Of a stretch of DNA of 64,000 nt, positions 35,088-43,119 are shown piece after piece (within the stretch, counting starts at the first letter, position 1; each line of letters opens with the position of its first letter). Made by a program: the position numbers and the translations under genes. This DNA is from Paenibacillus agricola (GTDB lineage: Bacteria > Bacillota > Bacilli > Paenibacillales > NBRC-103111), in the NCBI RefSeq assembly GCF_011440305.1, contig NZ_JAAOIW010000001.1, forward strand, positions 620,001 through 684,000, in the 5' to 3' direction. The notes beneath the pieces were generated by a model. That model ran no database searches. It was not told the origin of the DNA and saw nothing but the letters and a program-made list of their open reading frames with translations.

Positions 35088-35921
35088 ATGGAAGTAACTT
35101 CACAATTACAGTGGCATCCTCTATTAAGCGATCCATCGGGCAAAAGGACAGATAAACCAAGATTGTTAGGCAAAACGATGGTGATTGACAAAGGACTAGG
35201 ACTTCATGCACTTGAAGATTTGCTGCAAACAGCTGGTTGTTATGTGGATTTTCTGAAAATCGGTTTTGGCACCTCGCCGCTTTATGAGCCGGATCTACTT
35301 AAACAAAAAATTGCCATGGCCAAGGAGCAGCAAATTGTTGTTTATCCCGGAGGCACTTTCTTGGAGGTCGCTATCCAGCAGGAAGCCGTCGATGAGTTTT
35401 TTGAGATGGTCGCCTTGATGGGATTTAACGGTGTGGAAATTTCCGATGGAACGATTGAGTTGGAGCGTGGTTACCGCAGCCAGCTGATTACGCGAGCCCG
35501 CCAATCAGGTTTAATGGTCATTACCGAATACGGAAAAAAATGCTGGGGCTCTTCAATTGAAATTGAAGAATTAATTGAAACAGTCCTCATTGATACCCAG
35601 CTTGGAGCCAGCCTGGTTACCATAGAAGGAAGGGAATCCGGCAAAGGCGTAGGCATATTTGACCAAAATGGAGCTTGCAAGGACGATGACATCCTAAAGA
35701 TGATCGAGCGTGTGCCTAACAGCCATTTATTGCTATGGGAAGCTCCGAATAAGGAACAGCAGGTACATTTAATGAAGCTGCTTGGAACGGATATTCACCT
35801 AGGGAATGTAGCGCCGACGGAATTGATTTCATTGGAGGCGCTACGAAGAGGACTTCGCTCGGATACGATGCATTTGGGAACAGAAGCTCCATATGTGTAC
35901 GTGGCGGATTGGGTGATCTAA
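35088..35921 (+). CDS. comA: Phosphosulfolactate synthase
   Basis: 277 residues from ATG 35088, with GAGG 8 bases upstream; an ATG at 35040 has no site. Family pattern: TMVIDKGLGLHALEDLL, VDFLKIGFGTSPLY, GGTFLEVA, GVEISDGTIEL and LGNVAPTELISLEALR. The enzyme adds sulfite to phosphoenolpyruvate to give (R)-2-phospho-3-sulfolactate. In Bacillus (YitD) the route leads to 3-sulfolactate stored in spores; in methanogens to coenzyme M. Name is ComA in the sulfolactate sense, not the competence regulator. Confidence 0.92.
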   Translation: MEVTSQLQWHPLLSDPSGKRTDKPRLLGKTMVIDKGLGLHALEDLLQTAGCYVDFLKIGFGTSPLYEPDLLKQKIAMAKEQQIVVYPGGTFLEVAIQQEAVDEFFEMVALMGFNGVEISDGTIELERGYRSQLITRARQSGLMVITEYGKKCWGSSIEIEELIETVLIDTQLGASLVTIEGRESGKGVGIFDQNGACKDDDILKMIERVPNSHLLLWEAPNKEQQVHLMKLLGTDIHLGNVAPTELISLEALRRGLRSDTMHLGTEAPYVYVADWVI

Positions 35922-36683
35922 GTGGACATTCAAGTTATTCCCTATATCAATGAGGCTTGTTGGGATGATCTTGCACATAAAACCGTCATTGTCATCGATG
36001 TGTTACGTGCTACCAGCACCATAGTCACAGCACTTGCCCATGGCTGCGAAGCCATTTATCCGGTTGAAACGGTGCTTGAAGCCAAGCAGCTTAAGCAAGA
36101 GCATCCTTCTTGGCTAACTGGCGGGGAGCGCTCCTGCAAAAAAATCCCCGGGTTCAACTTTGGAAATTCGCCCTTTGAGTATTTGGACGACCAATTTGCG
36201 GGTTACCCGATTATTTTAACAACTACGAATGGAACCCGAGCGATCCGTAAAGCTCATAGAGCTTGTACGATCCTCATTGCCTCCCTGTTAAATGGCAGGG
36301 CTTGCGCAAGTGAAGCAGCAGCTTTGAACAAGGACATCGTGCTGCTTTGCTCGGGTACACAGGATGTTTTCTCCTTCGAAGACGGGATTTGTGCAGGGCA
36401 AATTATTGAGGAGCTGTATGGGGCTGTCCAAGGTAAAGATGTGGAGCTGCACATTGATGATTTTGGACTGAGCATGCTATACGCATTCCGCCATATACAA
36501 CCCGGGATGACAGAGACTTTGCTGCATTGCAGTAACGGCAAACGGCTGACCAAGCTCGGGTTTCGCGAGGATGTTACGTATTGCTCCCAGATGAATCTAA
36601 TTCAGCTCGTACCGATTGTGGTGGGTGATCGGATTACCGCTTTACCGGTAAGGCAAAGCCAGCTGGCAAGCCAATATCATTAG
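35922..36683 (+). CDS. comB: 2-phosphosulfolactate phosphatase
   Basis: 253 residues from a GTG start located directly after the comA stop. Diagnostic motifs VIVIDVLRATSTIVTAL, LTGGERSCKKIPGFNFGNSP, TTTNGTRAI and DFGLSMLYA. Dephosphorylates phosphosulfolactate to sulfolactate. Zero spacing with comA indicates an operon. No ComC-type dehydrogenase is nearby, consistent with sulfolactate as end product. Confidence 0.92.
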   Translation: MDIQVIPYINEACWDDLAHKTVIVIDVLRATSTIVTALAHGCEAIYPVETVLEAKQLKQEHPSWLTGGERSCKKIPGFNFGNSPFEYLDDQFAGYPIILTTTNGTRAIRKAHRACTILIASLLNGRACASEAAALNKDIVLLCSGTQDVFSFEDGICAGQIIEELYGAVQGKDVELHIDDFGLSMLYAFRHIQPGMTETLLHCSNGKRLTKLGFREDVTYCSQMNLIQLVPIVVGDRITALPVRQSQLASQYH

Positions 36684-36750
36684 CATGGCATGAAATACAT
36701 GCTTGTCTCATACAATGAAATGGAAATCCATGAGGCAAGGAGTCCTGAAG

Positions 36751-37215
36751 ATGAATGGTGAAATCCTGCTTGTAGCGCTGATTATTATCGGACTGATCGG
36801 GCGCTCGCATATTATTACAACAGCAGCTTGTGTACTGCTGATTATTAAACTTATCAGCCTCGACCGCTATTTGCCGACGATTGAACGCAGAGGCTTGGAG
36901 CTGGGTTTGCTGTTTCTAACGATGGGCGTGCTGGTACCTTTTGCCAGCGAGAAAATATCGTTAAAGGACGTCGGCAATATGTTTACGACTTGGCCTGGTA
37001 TTCTCGCCTTGTTAGGCGGCGCCATCGCCACTTACATGAATGGCAAAGGACTAGGCTTACTAAAAATAGACCCACAATTAATTGTGGGTCTTGTTATCGG
37101 TTCGATCTTTGGGATCATTTTCCTTAGGGGTATTCCCGTCGGTCCGTTAATGGCGGCGGGAATTACCGCTTTTTTATTAAAAATATTTACATTCATTTTT
37201 GATAAATGGAAATAA
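36751..37215 (+). CDS. DUF441 membrane protein (YtwI-like)
   Basis: 154 residues from ATG 36751, with AAGGAG upstream; the earlier ATG at 36703 lacks a site. Four to five hydrophobic helices and the DUF441 patterns [17 protein letters not shown] and [21 protein letters not shown]. Function unknown. The stop is only three bases from the convergent lysC stop, so no terminator fits between. The gene contains a 24-bp perfect palindrome. Confidence 0.88.
   Translation: MNGEILLVALIIIGLIGRSHIITTAACVLLIIKLISLDRYLPTIERRGLELGLLFLTMGVLVPFASEKISLKDVGNMFTTWPGILALLGGAIATYMNGKGLGLLKIDPQLIVGLVIGSIFGIIFLRGIPVGPLMAAGITAFLLKIFTFIFDKWK
37068..37091. repeat. 24-bp perfect palindrome inside DUF441 gene
   Basis: AGACCCACAATT followed directly by its reverse complement AATTGTGGGTCT, within codons for [10 protein letters not shown]. 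The protein sequence looks normal, so the palindrome arises from synonymous choice or chance. Confidence 0.85.
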
Positions 37216-37218
37216 GGA

Positions 37219-38475
37219 TTACCGTCGATCCGAAGGTCCACCAACAAAGACCTGCTGCTCTGTGTCCAAGCCATATGCGGTATGTAGCGCTTGGATCACT
37301 TCTGGCAAACGACCGCTGTCGATGACGCATGAGGTTTTGATTTCAGACGTACTGACCATATTGATGCTAAGCCCCAAGTCAGAAATAACTTCGAACATTT
37401 TGGCTGCAACACCTGGTGTACTAACCATACCTGCGCCAACAATCGAAACCTTAACGAGATTTTCCTGGGAAGTCACTTCGCGGAAGCCAACAGTACCACG
37501 AATACTTTCAATTACCGCTACGGCTTTATCTTTATCGGAAAGCGCTACGGTGAACGCAAAATCAGCCAATCCATTAAGCACACCGCTTTGTACGATAATA
37601 TCGACGTCAATTTGCTCTTTGGCAAGAGCCGTGAATACTTTGGCTAATTGGCCCGGCTTCTCATCTACGCCCAAAATACTGATTCTTGCTACATTTTTGT
37701 CGCTCGCGATCCCACGAACTACGATGCCTTGCTCCATGGCTGCTTCCTCCTTGACTTGAGTACCTTCGTTATGGTTAAAGCTGGATCTGACGACCAGCGG
37801 TACGTTGTAATTTTTGGCATATTCCACAGCTCTTGGATGAAGCACCGCAGCGCCTAGATTCGCTAACTCCAGCATTTCGTCATAAGTAATTTCCGGAAGC
37901 TTACGCGCACATTTAACCACACGAGGATCAGTTGAATAAATTCCATCTACATCTGTAAAAATTTCGCAAACATCTGCTTGAATTGCAGCAGCCAAAGCTA
38001 CAGCCGTTGTATCTGATCCACCACGCCCTAAGGTCGTGATTTCGCCATCCTCGGTCATCCCTTGGAATCCGGCCACAATAACGACTTTCCCCTGCTCCAA
38101 AGCTGTAAAAATACGTTCGGGTTTAATATCGGTAATCCGTGCTTTTCCATGAACCGCCTCTGTATACATGCCAGCCTGCCAGCCTGTAAACGACACAGCC
38201 GCTTGCCCGAGGCTTTGGATCGTGATGGATAACAAAGCTACAGAAACCTGCTCACCTGTACTCAGCAGCATATCCATTTCCCTAGAGGGTGGTGTTTCCG
38301 AGCTGATTTGCTTCGTCAAATCGATCAAATCATCCGTAGTATCCCCCATTGCAGAAACGACGACCACACATTGATGCCCTTCCCGCTGTCTTTCCACAAT
38401 ACGGCCCGCAACGCGTTTCATCCGCTCCGCGTCACCAACCGAGCTTCCACCGAATTTCATTACTATAAGAGACAA
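37219..38475 (-). CDS. lysC: Aspartate kinase
   Basis: 418 residues from TTG 38475, 8 bases after GGGAG; the GTG at 38484 overlaps the site. N-terminal VMKFGGSSVGDAERMKRVA, the kinase core (GRGGSDTTAVALA; CEIFTDVDGIYSTDPR), and two C-terminal ACT domains. Makes aspartyl phosphate for lysine, threonine, methionine and, in spore formers, dipicolinate. The 80-base leader is too short for a lysine riboswitch. The paralogue (DapG or LysC type) cannot be settled. Confidence 0.93.
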   Translation of the reverse strand: MSLIVMKFGGSSVGDAERMKRVAGRIVERQREGHQCVVVVSAMGDTTDDLIDLTKQISSETPPSREMDMLLSTGEQVSVALLSITIQSLGQAAVSFTGWQAGMYTEAVHGKARITDIKPERIFTALEQGKVVIVAGFQGMTEDGEITTLGRGGSDTTAVALAAAIQADVCEIFTDVDGIYSTDPRVVKCARKLPEITYDEMLELANLGAAVLHPRAVEYAKNYNVPLVVRSSFNHNEGTQVKEEAAMEQGIVVRGIASDKNVARISILGVDEKPGQLAKVFTALAKEQIDVDIIVQSGVLNGLADFAFTVALSDKDKAVAVIESIRGTVGFREVTSQENLVKVSIVGAGMVSTPGVAAKMFEVISDLGLSINMVSTSEIKTSCVIDSGRLPEVIQALHTAYGLDTEQQVFVGGPSDRR

Positions 38476-38555
38476 GCTGTTCACTCCCTAACGAAACTTT
38501 TACATAACAATGGTTTATTATAGCATAACAGCCGATCAGGGTGAAATAAAAAGTG

Positions 38556-39143
38556 TTAGACTTGCTGGTAGCTAGGCAACGGAATCCAGCCCGCATCTGG
38601 AAGCAAATCCTTGCGGGTTAGCTTCGCTCCGGTAATAAGCTGCATATAGGAAGCAATCGTGCCATCGTGGCTAACGATATATAGCGTATCCTTCTCCAGC
38701 TTCTGGCACCATTCCATAAATTGGTTGGCCCATTTCTCGAATAGCAGCGTCGGCTGTGTATTAATACCTTGCAGCCACAGATAGGCTGGAACATCCGGAG
38801 GCAGTGCAAAATCGTCAAAGCAATCCGCTAAACAGGAGGGCTCCAGCATCTCATCGCAGCGCATCGTCCTGAAATCGAATTTGGGCGGAAATTGGCGCGG
38901 ACCTGCTGCGGGATGAACAAAACGCGCAGCGCCAGTACCGCTGCACCAAAGGCGCGCGGTTTGCAGCGTACGCCGGGTCGGGCTGGCAATAACTGCATGG
39001 CGTTCCGTTAACGGCAGCGCCGCTCTTAAACGTTCAACCTGACTCTTCCCCAACTCGGTGAGTCCAGGATTCGCCAAGTTATAGCTCTCAGGGATTTGCT
39101 GAGTGTGCTCTCCTTGGCCATGACAAACAAAAACGATCTCCAT
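38556..39143 (-). CDS. Histidine phosphatase-like protein with altered RHG motif
   Basis: 195 residues, phosphoglycerate-mutase fold. The catalytic motif, normally VRHGQGEHT, reads VCHGQGEHT (Cys7-His8): the phosphate-binding Arg is Cys. Other elements remain (LTELGKSQVERLRAAL; SPTRRTLQTARL; a second His in VSHDGTIAS). The change needs one base (CGT to TGT). Either the enzyme is impaired or it has a different role. AGGGTGATC lies upstream. Confidence 0.85.
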   Translation of the reverse strand: MEIVFVCHGQGEHTQQIPESYNLANPGLTELGKSQVERLRAALPLTERHAVIASPTRRTLQTARLWCSGTGAARFVHPAAGPRQFPPKFDFRTMRCDEMLEPSCLADCFDDFALPPDVPAYLWLQGINTQPTLLFEKWANQFMEWCQKLEKDTLYIVSHDGTIASYMQLITGAKLTRKDLLPDAGWIPLPSYQQV

Positions 39144-39294
39144 CTGAGATCACCCTCTCTGGTTGTTACCCTTATTTTATGCAGAAGCAGCCTGCCTCAT
39201 ATCCGTTAGTTTGGTAAATAAACTACTTTATACCTATATACCCAAAGTTCGAGCCCCAAGAATCGTAGGAGGCGTAAATAGTGGTGGTTTTCAT

Positions 39295-40728
39295 TCACAC
39301 CGTTGCTGTTTTCCACCTGCCATTTTTATACCTGAAATAGATGATGGCCGTTCGAACCACCTGATCTATCGCAATAGATAAATACGCTCCGATGATGCCC
39401 CAATGAAAGACAAGTACAAAAAGCACGCTCAAAAACCCACGAAAAATAAAAACGCCGATAAAGGTCGAAATCATTGGAAACCGGGTATCGCCTGCGCCGC
39501 GTAATGCACCTGCCAAAATAAATTGGGAGGCCTGAAAGGTCTGGAAGAGCCCGATGATCCTTAATGCAGCAACCCCCGCGTCAATAACCTCAGGATCATG
39601 TGTATATAACATCATAATGTAGGGAGCCAGCACAATAAAAGCTACACCCATCAGCCCACCAAATATACGCCCGAATCGGCTCGTTTCCCAACCGAATTTT
39701 TCAGCCAGATCCGGCCTGCCCGCTCCAAGCCCTTGACCTACCAGTGTGCTTGCTGCGAGAGCAAACGCCATGCCGGGCATAAAAGTAAAGCCCATCACAT
39801 TAAAGCAAATCGTATGTGCAGCAAATACGGCCGTACCCAAGCCGCTCACCACTAACGTTAGCACCAGCTGCCCTGCCCGCAAGGCGAATTGCTCACCCGC
39901 CGAAGGCAGACCGAGCTTAACAATGCGACGAATGACCGGATAATCGATGCGGAACAAATGTCTCCAAGACAGCTTAATAATTGCGCTTTTACCGAATACA
40001 ACATAAACGACCCAAATCGTAGCCATGCCTCTGGCCACGGTAGTGGCAATCGCGGCACCGATGAGTCCGAAGCCAGGAATGGCACCTACCCCGTAGATAA
40101 GCGGGTATCCCAATACAACCACAAGGATGTTCGACAGCACATTGATTTTCATCGGTGTTCTCGTATCCCCTGCCCCACGCAGTATAGCAGACAGGCTTGT
40201 GGAAATTACTGTAAATCCCAAAGAGAGAAACATAATTTGTGCATACCCTACACCTTCGTGAAGCACCTCTGGAGATGCACCCAATAGCATCAGGATCTTT
40301 TCCGCATAGATATAACTAAGTCCGTTTACTACAATAGAAAGAAGCAGGCTAAGCATAAACGTTTGCTGTGCCGTGCGGGTAGCATCCTGAATATCACCTG
40401 AACCCATCGCTCTGGCAATAATCGCCGTTGTGCCGATGTTCAGAGCCATAAAGATCGCCAATGCAAAAAAAACAGGCTGGTTTGTTAAACCAACCGCCGT
40501 TACTGCTGCTGCACCTAAATGGCCAACCATTACCATCACAATCATCTGCAGCAAATTCATCATCATATTCTCGACGAGCGAAGGTCCGGCAAGCTGGAGA
40601 ATCACTTTACGAATTTCCTTTTTGCCGCCTGTTTCCAGCCGGAGCAACTGCTCGGAATCTAACAAACGTTTATGTTTCTTCGGCGGCGGTTCTGGTAGAG
40701 CGCTTTCAACAACAGTTTGCTGAACCAT
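39295..40728 (-). CDS. MATE-family efflux transporter
   Basis: 477 residues with twelve predicted membrane helices after a charged 40-residue N-terminus. The two-fold MATE repeat is seen in LAGPSLVENMMMNLLQMIVMVMVG and GLPSAGEQFALRAGQLVLTLVVSGLG (shown here in short form), plus the paired GAGDTRTPM and GAGDTRFPM motifs. Exports drugs or metabolites by Na+ or H+ antiport; substrate unknown. AAGGG upstream. Confidence 0.92.
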   Translation of the reverse strand: MVQQTVVESALPEPPPKKHKRLLDSEQLLRLETGGKKEIRKVILQLAGPSLVENMMMNLLQMIVMVMVGHLGAAAVTAVGLTNQPVFFALAIFMALNIGTTAIIARAMGSGDIQDATRTAQQTFMLSLLLSIVVNGLSYIYAEKILMLLGASPEVLHEGVGYAQIMFLSLGFTVISTSLSAILRGAGDTRTPMKINVLSNILVVVLGYPLIYGVGAIPGFGLIGAAIATTVARGMATIWVVYVVFGKSAIIKLSWRHLFRIDYPVIRRIVKLGLPSAGEQFALRAGQLVLTLVVSGLGTAVFAAHTICFNVMGFTFMPGMAFALAASTLVGQGLGAGRPDLAEKFGWETSRFGRIFGGLMGVAFIVLAPYIMMLYTHDPEVIDAGVAALRIIGLFQTFQASQFILAGALRGAGDTRFPMISTFIGVFIFRGFLSVLFVLVFHWGIIGAYLSIAIDQVVRTAIIYFRYKNGRWKTATV

Positions 40729-40772
40729 TCGTTACCCTTCTTTCGACTTTCTGAATAAGATGGCGGGAAGTA

Positions 40773-40803
40773 GGCAGCCTTGCCGCTCAAGCTTAAGGCT
40801 GCC
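40773..40803. terminator. Hairpin at VanZ gene 3' end
   Basis: GGCAGCCTT/AAGGCTGCC around a 13-base loop, spanning the stop of the VanZ-like gene. No T-run, so it may be an RNA 3' end or a weak terminator. Confidence 0.45.
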
Positions 40804-41254
40804 ACTTTCTCCCTGCCAATCTGAGACGGCGTAATCGTTGCAGCATAGCAAAACCAAGGAGTGCACCTAATACATTTAATAAAATATCATCTACATCAAA
40901 GCTGCCCACCTTAAAGACCCATTGGGTCGCTTCAACCAAAAGCAGGGCCAACGTAAAGCGCCATATGATTTGAAAATAGCCTTGAACACGCGGAAATATT
41001 AATGGAACCAACAAGCCAAAAGGAATAAAGGCTGCAACATTGCCAAACAAATTAATGATCCAGGTATCAAAATTATAATAACGGTAACCAGAGATATAAT
41101 TGCCAATGGTTTTAAAAGGAACCAGGTTCATCATTCTTTCTGTCCGTCCTGCACGCGAAAACCCGAAGAATAGGAGATAACACATAAATGCTGAATATCC
41201 CGTAAGCATCATACCTGCTATGCTTTTATAAAGCCTATGCCCTTTAGCATTCAT
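40793..41254 (-). CDS. VanZ-like membrane protein
   Basis: 153 residues with four to five membrane helices and the VanZ pattern (MMNLVPFKTI; NLFGNVAAFIPFGLLVPLIFP; DDILLNVLGALLGF). VanZ gives low-level teicoplanin resistance in enterococci; most family members have unknown roles. The start overlaps the 3' end of the aminoglycoside-phosphotransferase-like gene by 11 bases. Confidence 0.88.
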   Translation of the reverse strand: MNAKGHRLYKSIAGMMLTGYSAFMCYLLFFGFSRAGRTERMMNLVPFKTIGNYISGYRYYNFDTWIINLFGNVAAFIPFGLLVPLIFPRVQGYFQIIWRFTLALLLVEATQWVFKVGSFDVDDILLNVLGALLGFAMLQRLRRLRLAGRKWQP

Positions 41255-42161
41255 CCTGTACCTCTTCCATCAGCTTTTCAAAGATCAAAGCCTTGCTTAG
41301 CTCCTGCTCGAACCCATCCAACTGGTCTTCTACGAACCACCATGCGGAAAGCACGGAGTGGCTGTAGCCCCAGGCGATAATCCTCGTTTTATTCAACGAA
41401 AGCTCCTCCGTGAACAATTCGATCCTGCGTCTGATGACATCTATCGCGTTATGCTCCGGCAAATGATTGATTAAAAAAGGGATGACTCCATATTCAGGCT
41501 CACCGATTACGCCCTTTGGGTCTATCGCTATATAAGGCTCACGTTCCGCTGCCAATATATTCTCATGATGAAGGTCGCCATGCAGCAGTTGTACATTTCT
41601 CCAGGAAGCATGCAGCTTGGCAAAATAATCCTCAGCCTTGCGTACCATCGGCTCAGGCAGCGGCCCTGTACCGCCGTTGTAACGGCTGCGCAGCTTTTGC
41701 AGCCCTTTGGACCAATCCAATGTCGACGGAAACAACGGCTGTATGGGCGGACGCACCTGTAATTTCCGCATAACAGCGGCAGCCAGCAAGGTAGCCTCCT
41801 CATCATCTGCTACTGCCTTGAGGGTATGCCCTGGATTTGCACGTTCAAGGACCAGAATCCCCTTAGCCGTATCGCTATCCCATAATTGGGCACAGCCATT
41901 TCCTTTATACAAGCGTAAAGCTTCCACTTCATGGATCATTTCTTTGCCAGGCACACCAAGCTTTAACACCGCTTCTGTTCCCTTGTTAAATCGGATCGGT
42001 GCGACAAAATGATAGGAAAGCGGATAAGGAGCCAATACCTGACATGACCATCGTTGCTCACAATATTGGATAAGGCTATCCAGCTTCTCCAGCCATAGCT
42101 CGCCTTTTTCTTGGTGAACACCCTTAATGGTGCTAATAAAGGATTCGGGTAATAGGTTCAT
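41244..42161 (-). CDS. Aminoglycoside 6-phosphotransferase-like kinase
   Basis: 306 residues from ATG 42161 with AAAGGA upstream; the frame is open further but unsupported. Kinase features: VLKLG (ATP-binding Lys), HGDLHHENIL with catalytic Asp196, and IDPKG with metal-binding Asp214. Resembles the APH(6)/streptomycin and hydroxyurea phosphotransferase family. Whether it confers resistance is unknown; many chromosomal members act on other small molecules. Confidence 0.85.
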   Translation of the reverse strand: MNLLPESFISTIKGVHQEKGELWLEKLDSLIQYCEQRWSCQVLAPYPLSYHFVAPIRFNKGTEAVLKLGVPGKEMIHEVEALRLYKGNGCAQLWDSDTAKGILVLERANPGHTLKAVADDEEATLLAAAVMRKLQVRPPIQPLFPSTLDWSKGLQKLRSRYNGGTGPLPEPMVRKAEDYFAKLHASWRNVQLLHGDLHHENILAAEREPYIAIDPKGVIGEPEYGVIPFLINHLPEHNAIDVIRRRIELFTEELSLNKTRIIAWGYSHSVLSAWWFVEDQLDGFEQELSKALIFEKLMEEVQDEC

Positions 42162-42338
42162 CAGCTTCAATCCTTTCATTCCGATATAATGCAAGTATAC
42201 CACGAAATAGTACCGGGAAAAGACTGAAAATCCGTTAGAGGTATCCACTGAAACTGACGCAACTAACACCGTAACCGTATATGACTACACGGCTACGAGG
42301 CAAATACTGCTCTTTATTTCATTGTATGTATACTATTA

Positions 42339-43106
42339 CTATCCATTACCTAGTTGCTCCAAGCAAGCCTTTAAACCATCCTCGGGAGTTCCCGTCGGTA
42401 TAAACTCAAGACCAACATAACCCTTGTAGCCCAACTCGCGAAGCTTTTGCATAATAAAAGGATAAGCAATCTCGCCTGTTCCCAGCTCATGCCTGCCGGG
42501 ATGGTCAGCTACGTGGATATAGCCAATCTGCTCCAAATTAGCGGTTATCGTAGGTGTCAGATCCCCTTCGGTAATTTGCTGGTGGTACACATCATAGAGC
42601 ACTTTTACGCTTGAGCTGGCTACCTCGGCTACAATGCCAAAGGCTTCTGCGGAGCTTTCAAGAAAATAACCAGGGTGGTTCACCTTTACGTTAAGTGGCT
42701 CCAATACTAAGGTAACATTTGTTTGTTCCAATAGAGGTGCACAGGCTTTCAAGCCATCCACAATGCTTTGGTGCTGCGCTTCACGTGAAACGCCGGCCAA
42801 CGCATTACCTGTTGTTGCGATCAAATAACGGCAGTTGAAGCGTTTAGCTACATCCAGACTTTCTCGCAGACCTTCAACATATGCTTCACGCTGCTCTGGG
42901 TCAACTAAAGAAACCGCTTTTGTACAAAAAGAACCGACCTGAAGCTCCAGCTCCTTAACGAGCTTTTCCAGTAAATCCAGATCTCGATTAGACCAGCTCC
43001 AAAATTCGAAGGCCGTAAAGCCCATTTTTTTGACAGTTCTAAGTATGGTGTCCATATCGTAGCCGCTATTTCGAAAAATGGGATCAATAGATGGAGAATA
43101 GATCAT
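42339..43106 (-). CDS. Sugar isomerase/epimerase, hydroxypyruvate isomerase-like
   Basis: 256 residues from ATG 43106, 10 bases after AGGAG. TIM-barrel xylose isomerase-like fold with metal-site glutamates in LVLEPLN and VGLEFIP, plus VLYDVYHQQ and IHVADHPGRHELG. This pattern is that of Hyi/OtnI enzymes, which isomerise hydroxypyruvate or related keto acids. Immediately follows the beta-propeller gene, 13 bases away, so both probably act on one sugar or sugar acid. Confidence 0.85.
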   Translation of the reverse strand: MIYSPSIDPIFRNSGYDMDTILRTVKKMGFTAFEFWSWSNRDLDLLEKLVKELELQVGSFCTKAVSLVDPEQREAYVEGLRESLDVAKRFNCRYLIATTGNALAGVSREAQHQSIVDGLKACAPLLEQTNVTLVLEPLNVKVNHPGYFLESSAEAFGIVAEVASSSVKVLYDVYHQQITEGDLTPTITANLEQIGYIHVADHPGRHELGTGEIAYPFIMQKLRELGYKGYVGLEFIPTGTPEDGLKACLEQLGNG

Positions 43107-43119
43107 ATTGTCACTGCTC

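Noticed and set aside
38476-38555. Lysine riboswitch upstream of the aspartokinase gene
   Set aside because: The gap to the next gene is only 80 bases and shows no L-box features.
40773-40803. Considered as an insertion sequence end repeat
   Set aside because: The inverted repeat is 9 bp with no second copy or transposase nearby; an RNA hairpin is the simpler reading.
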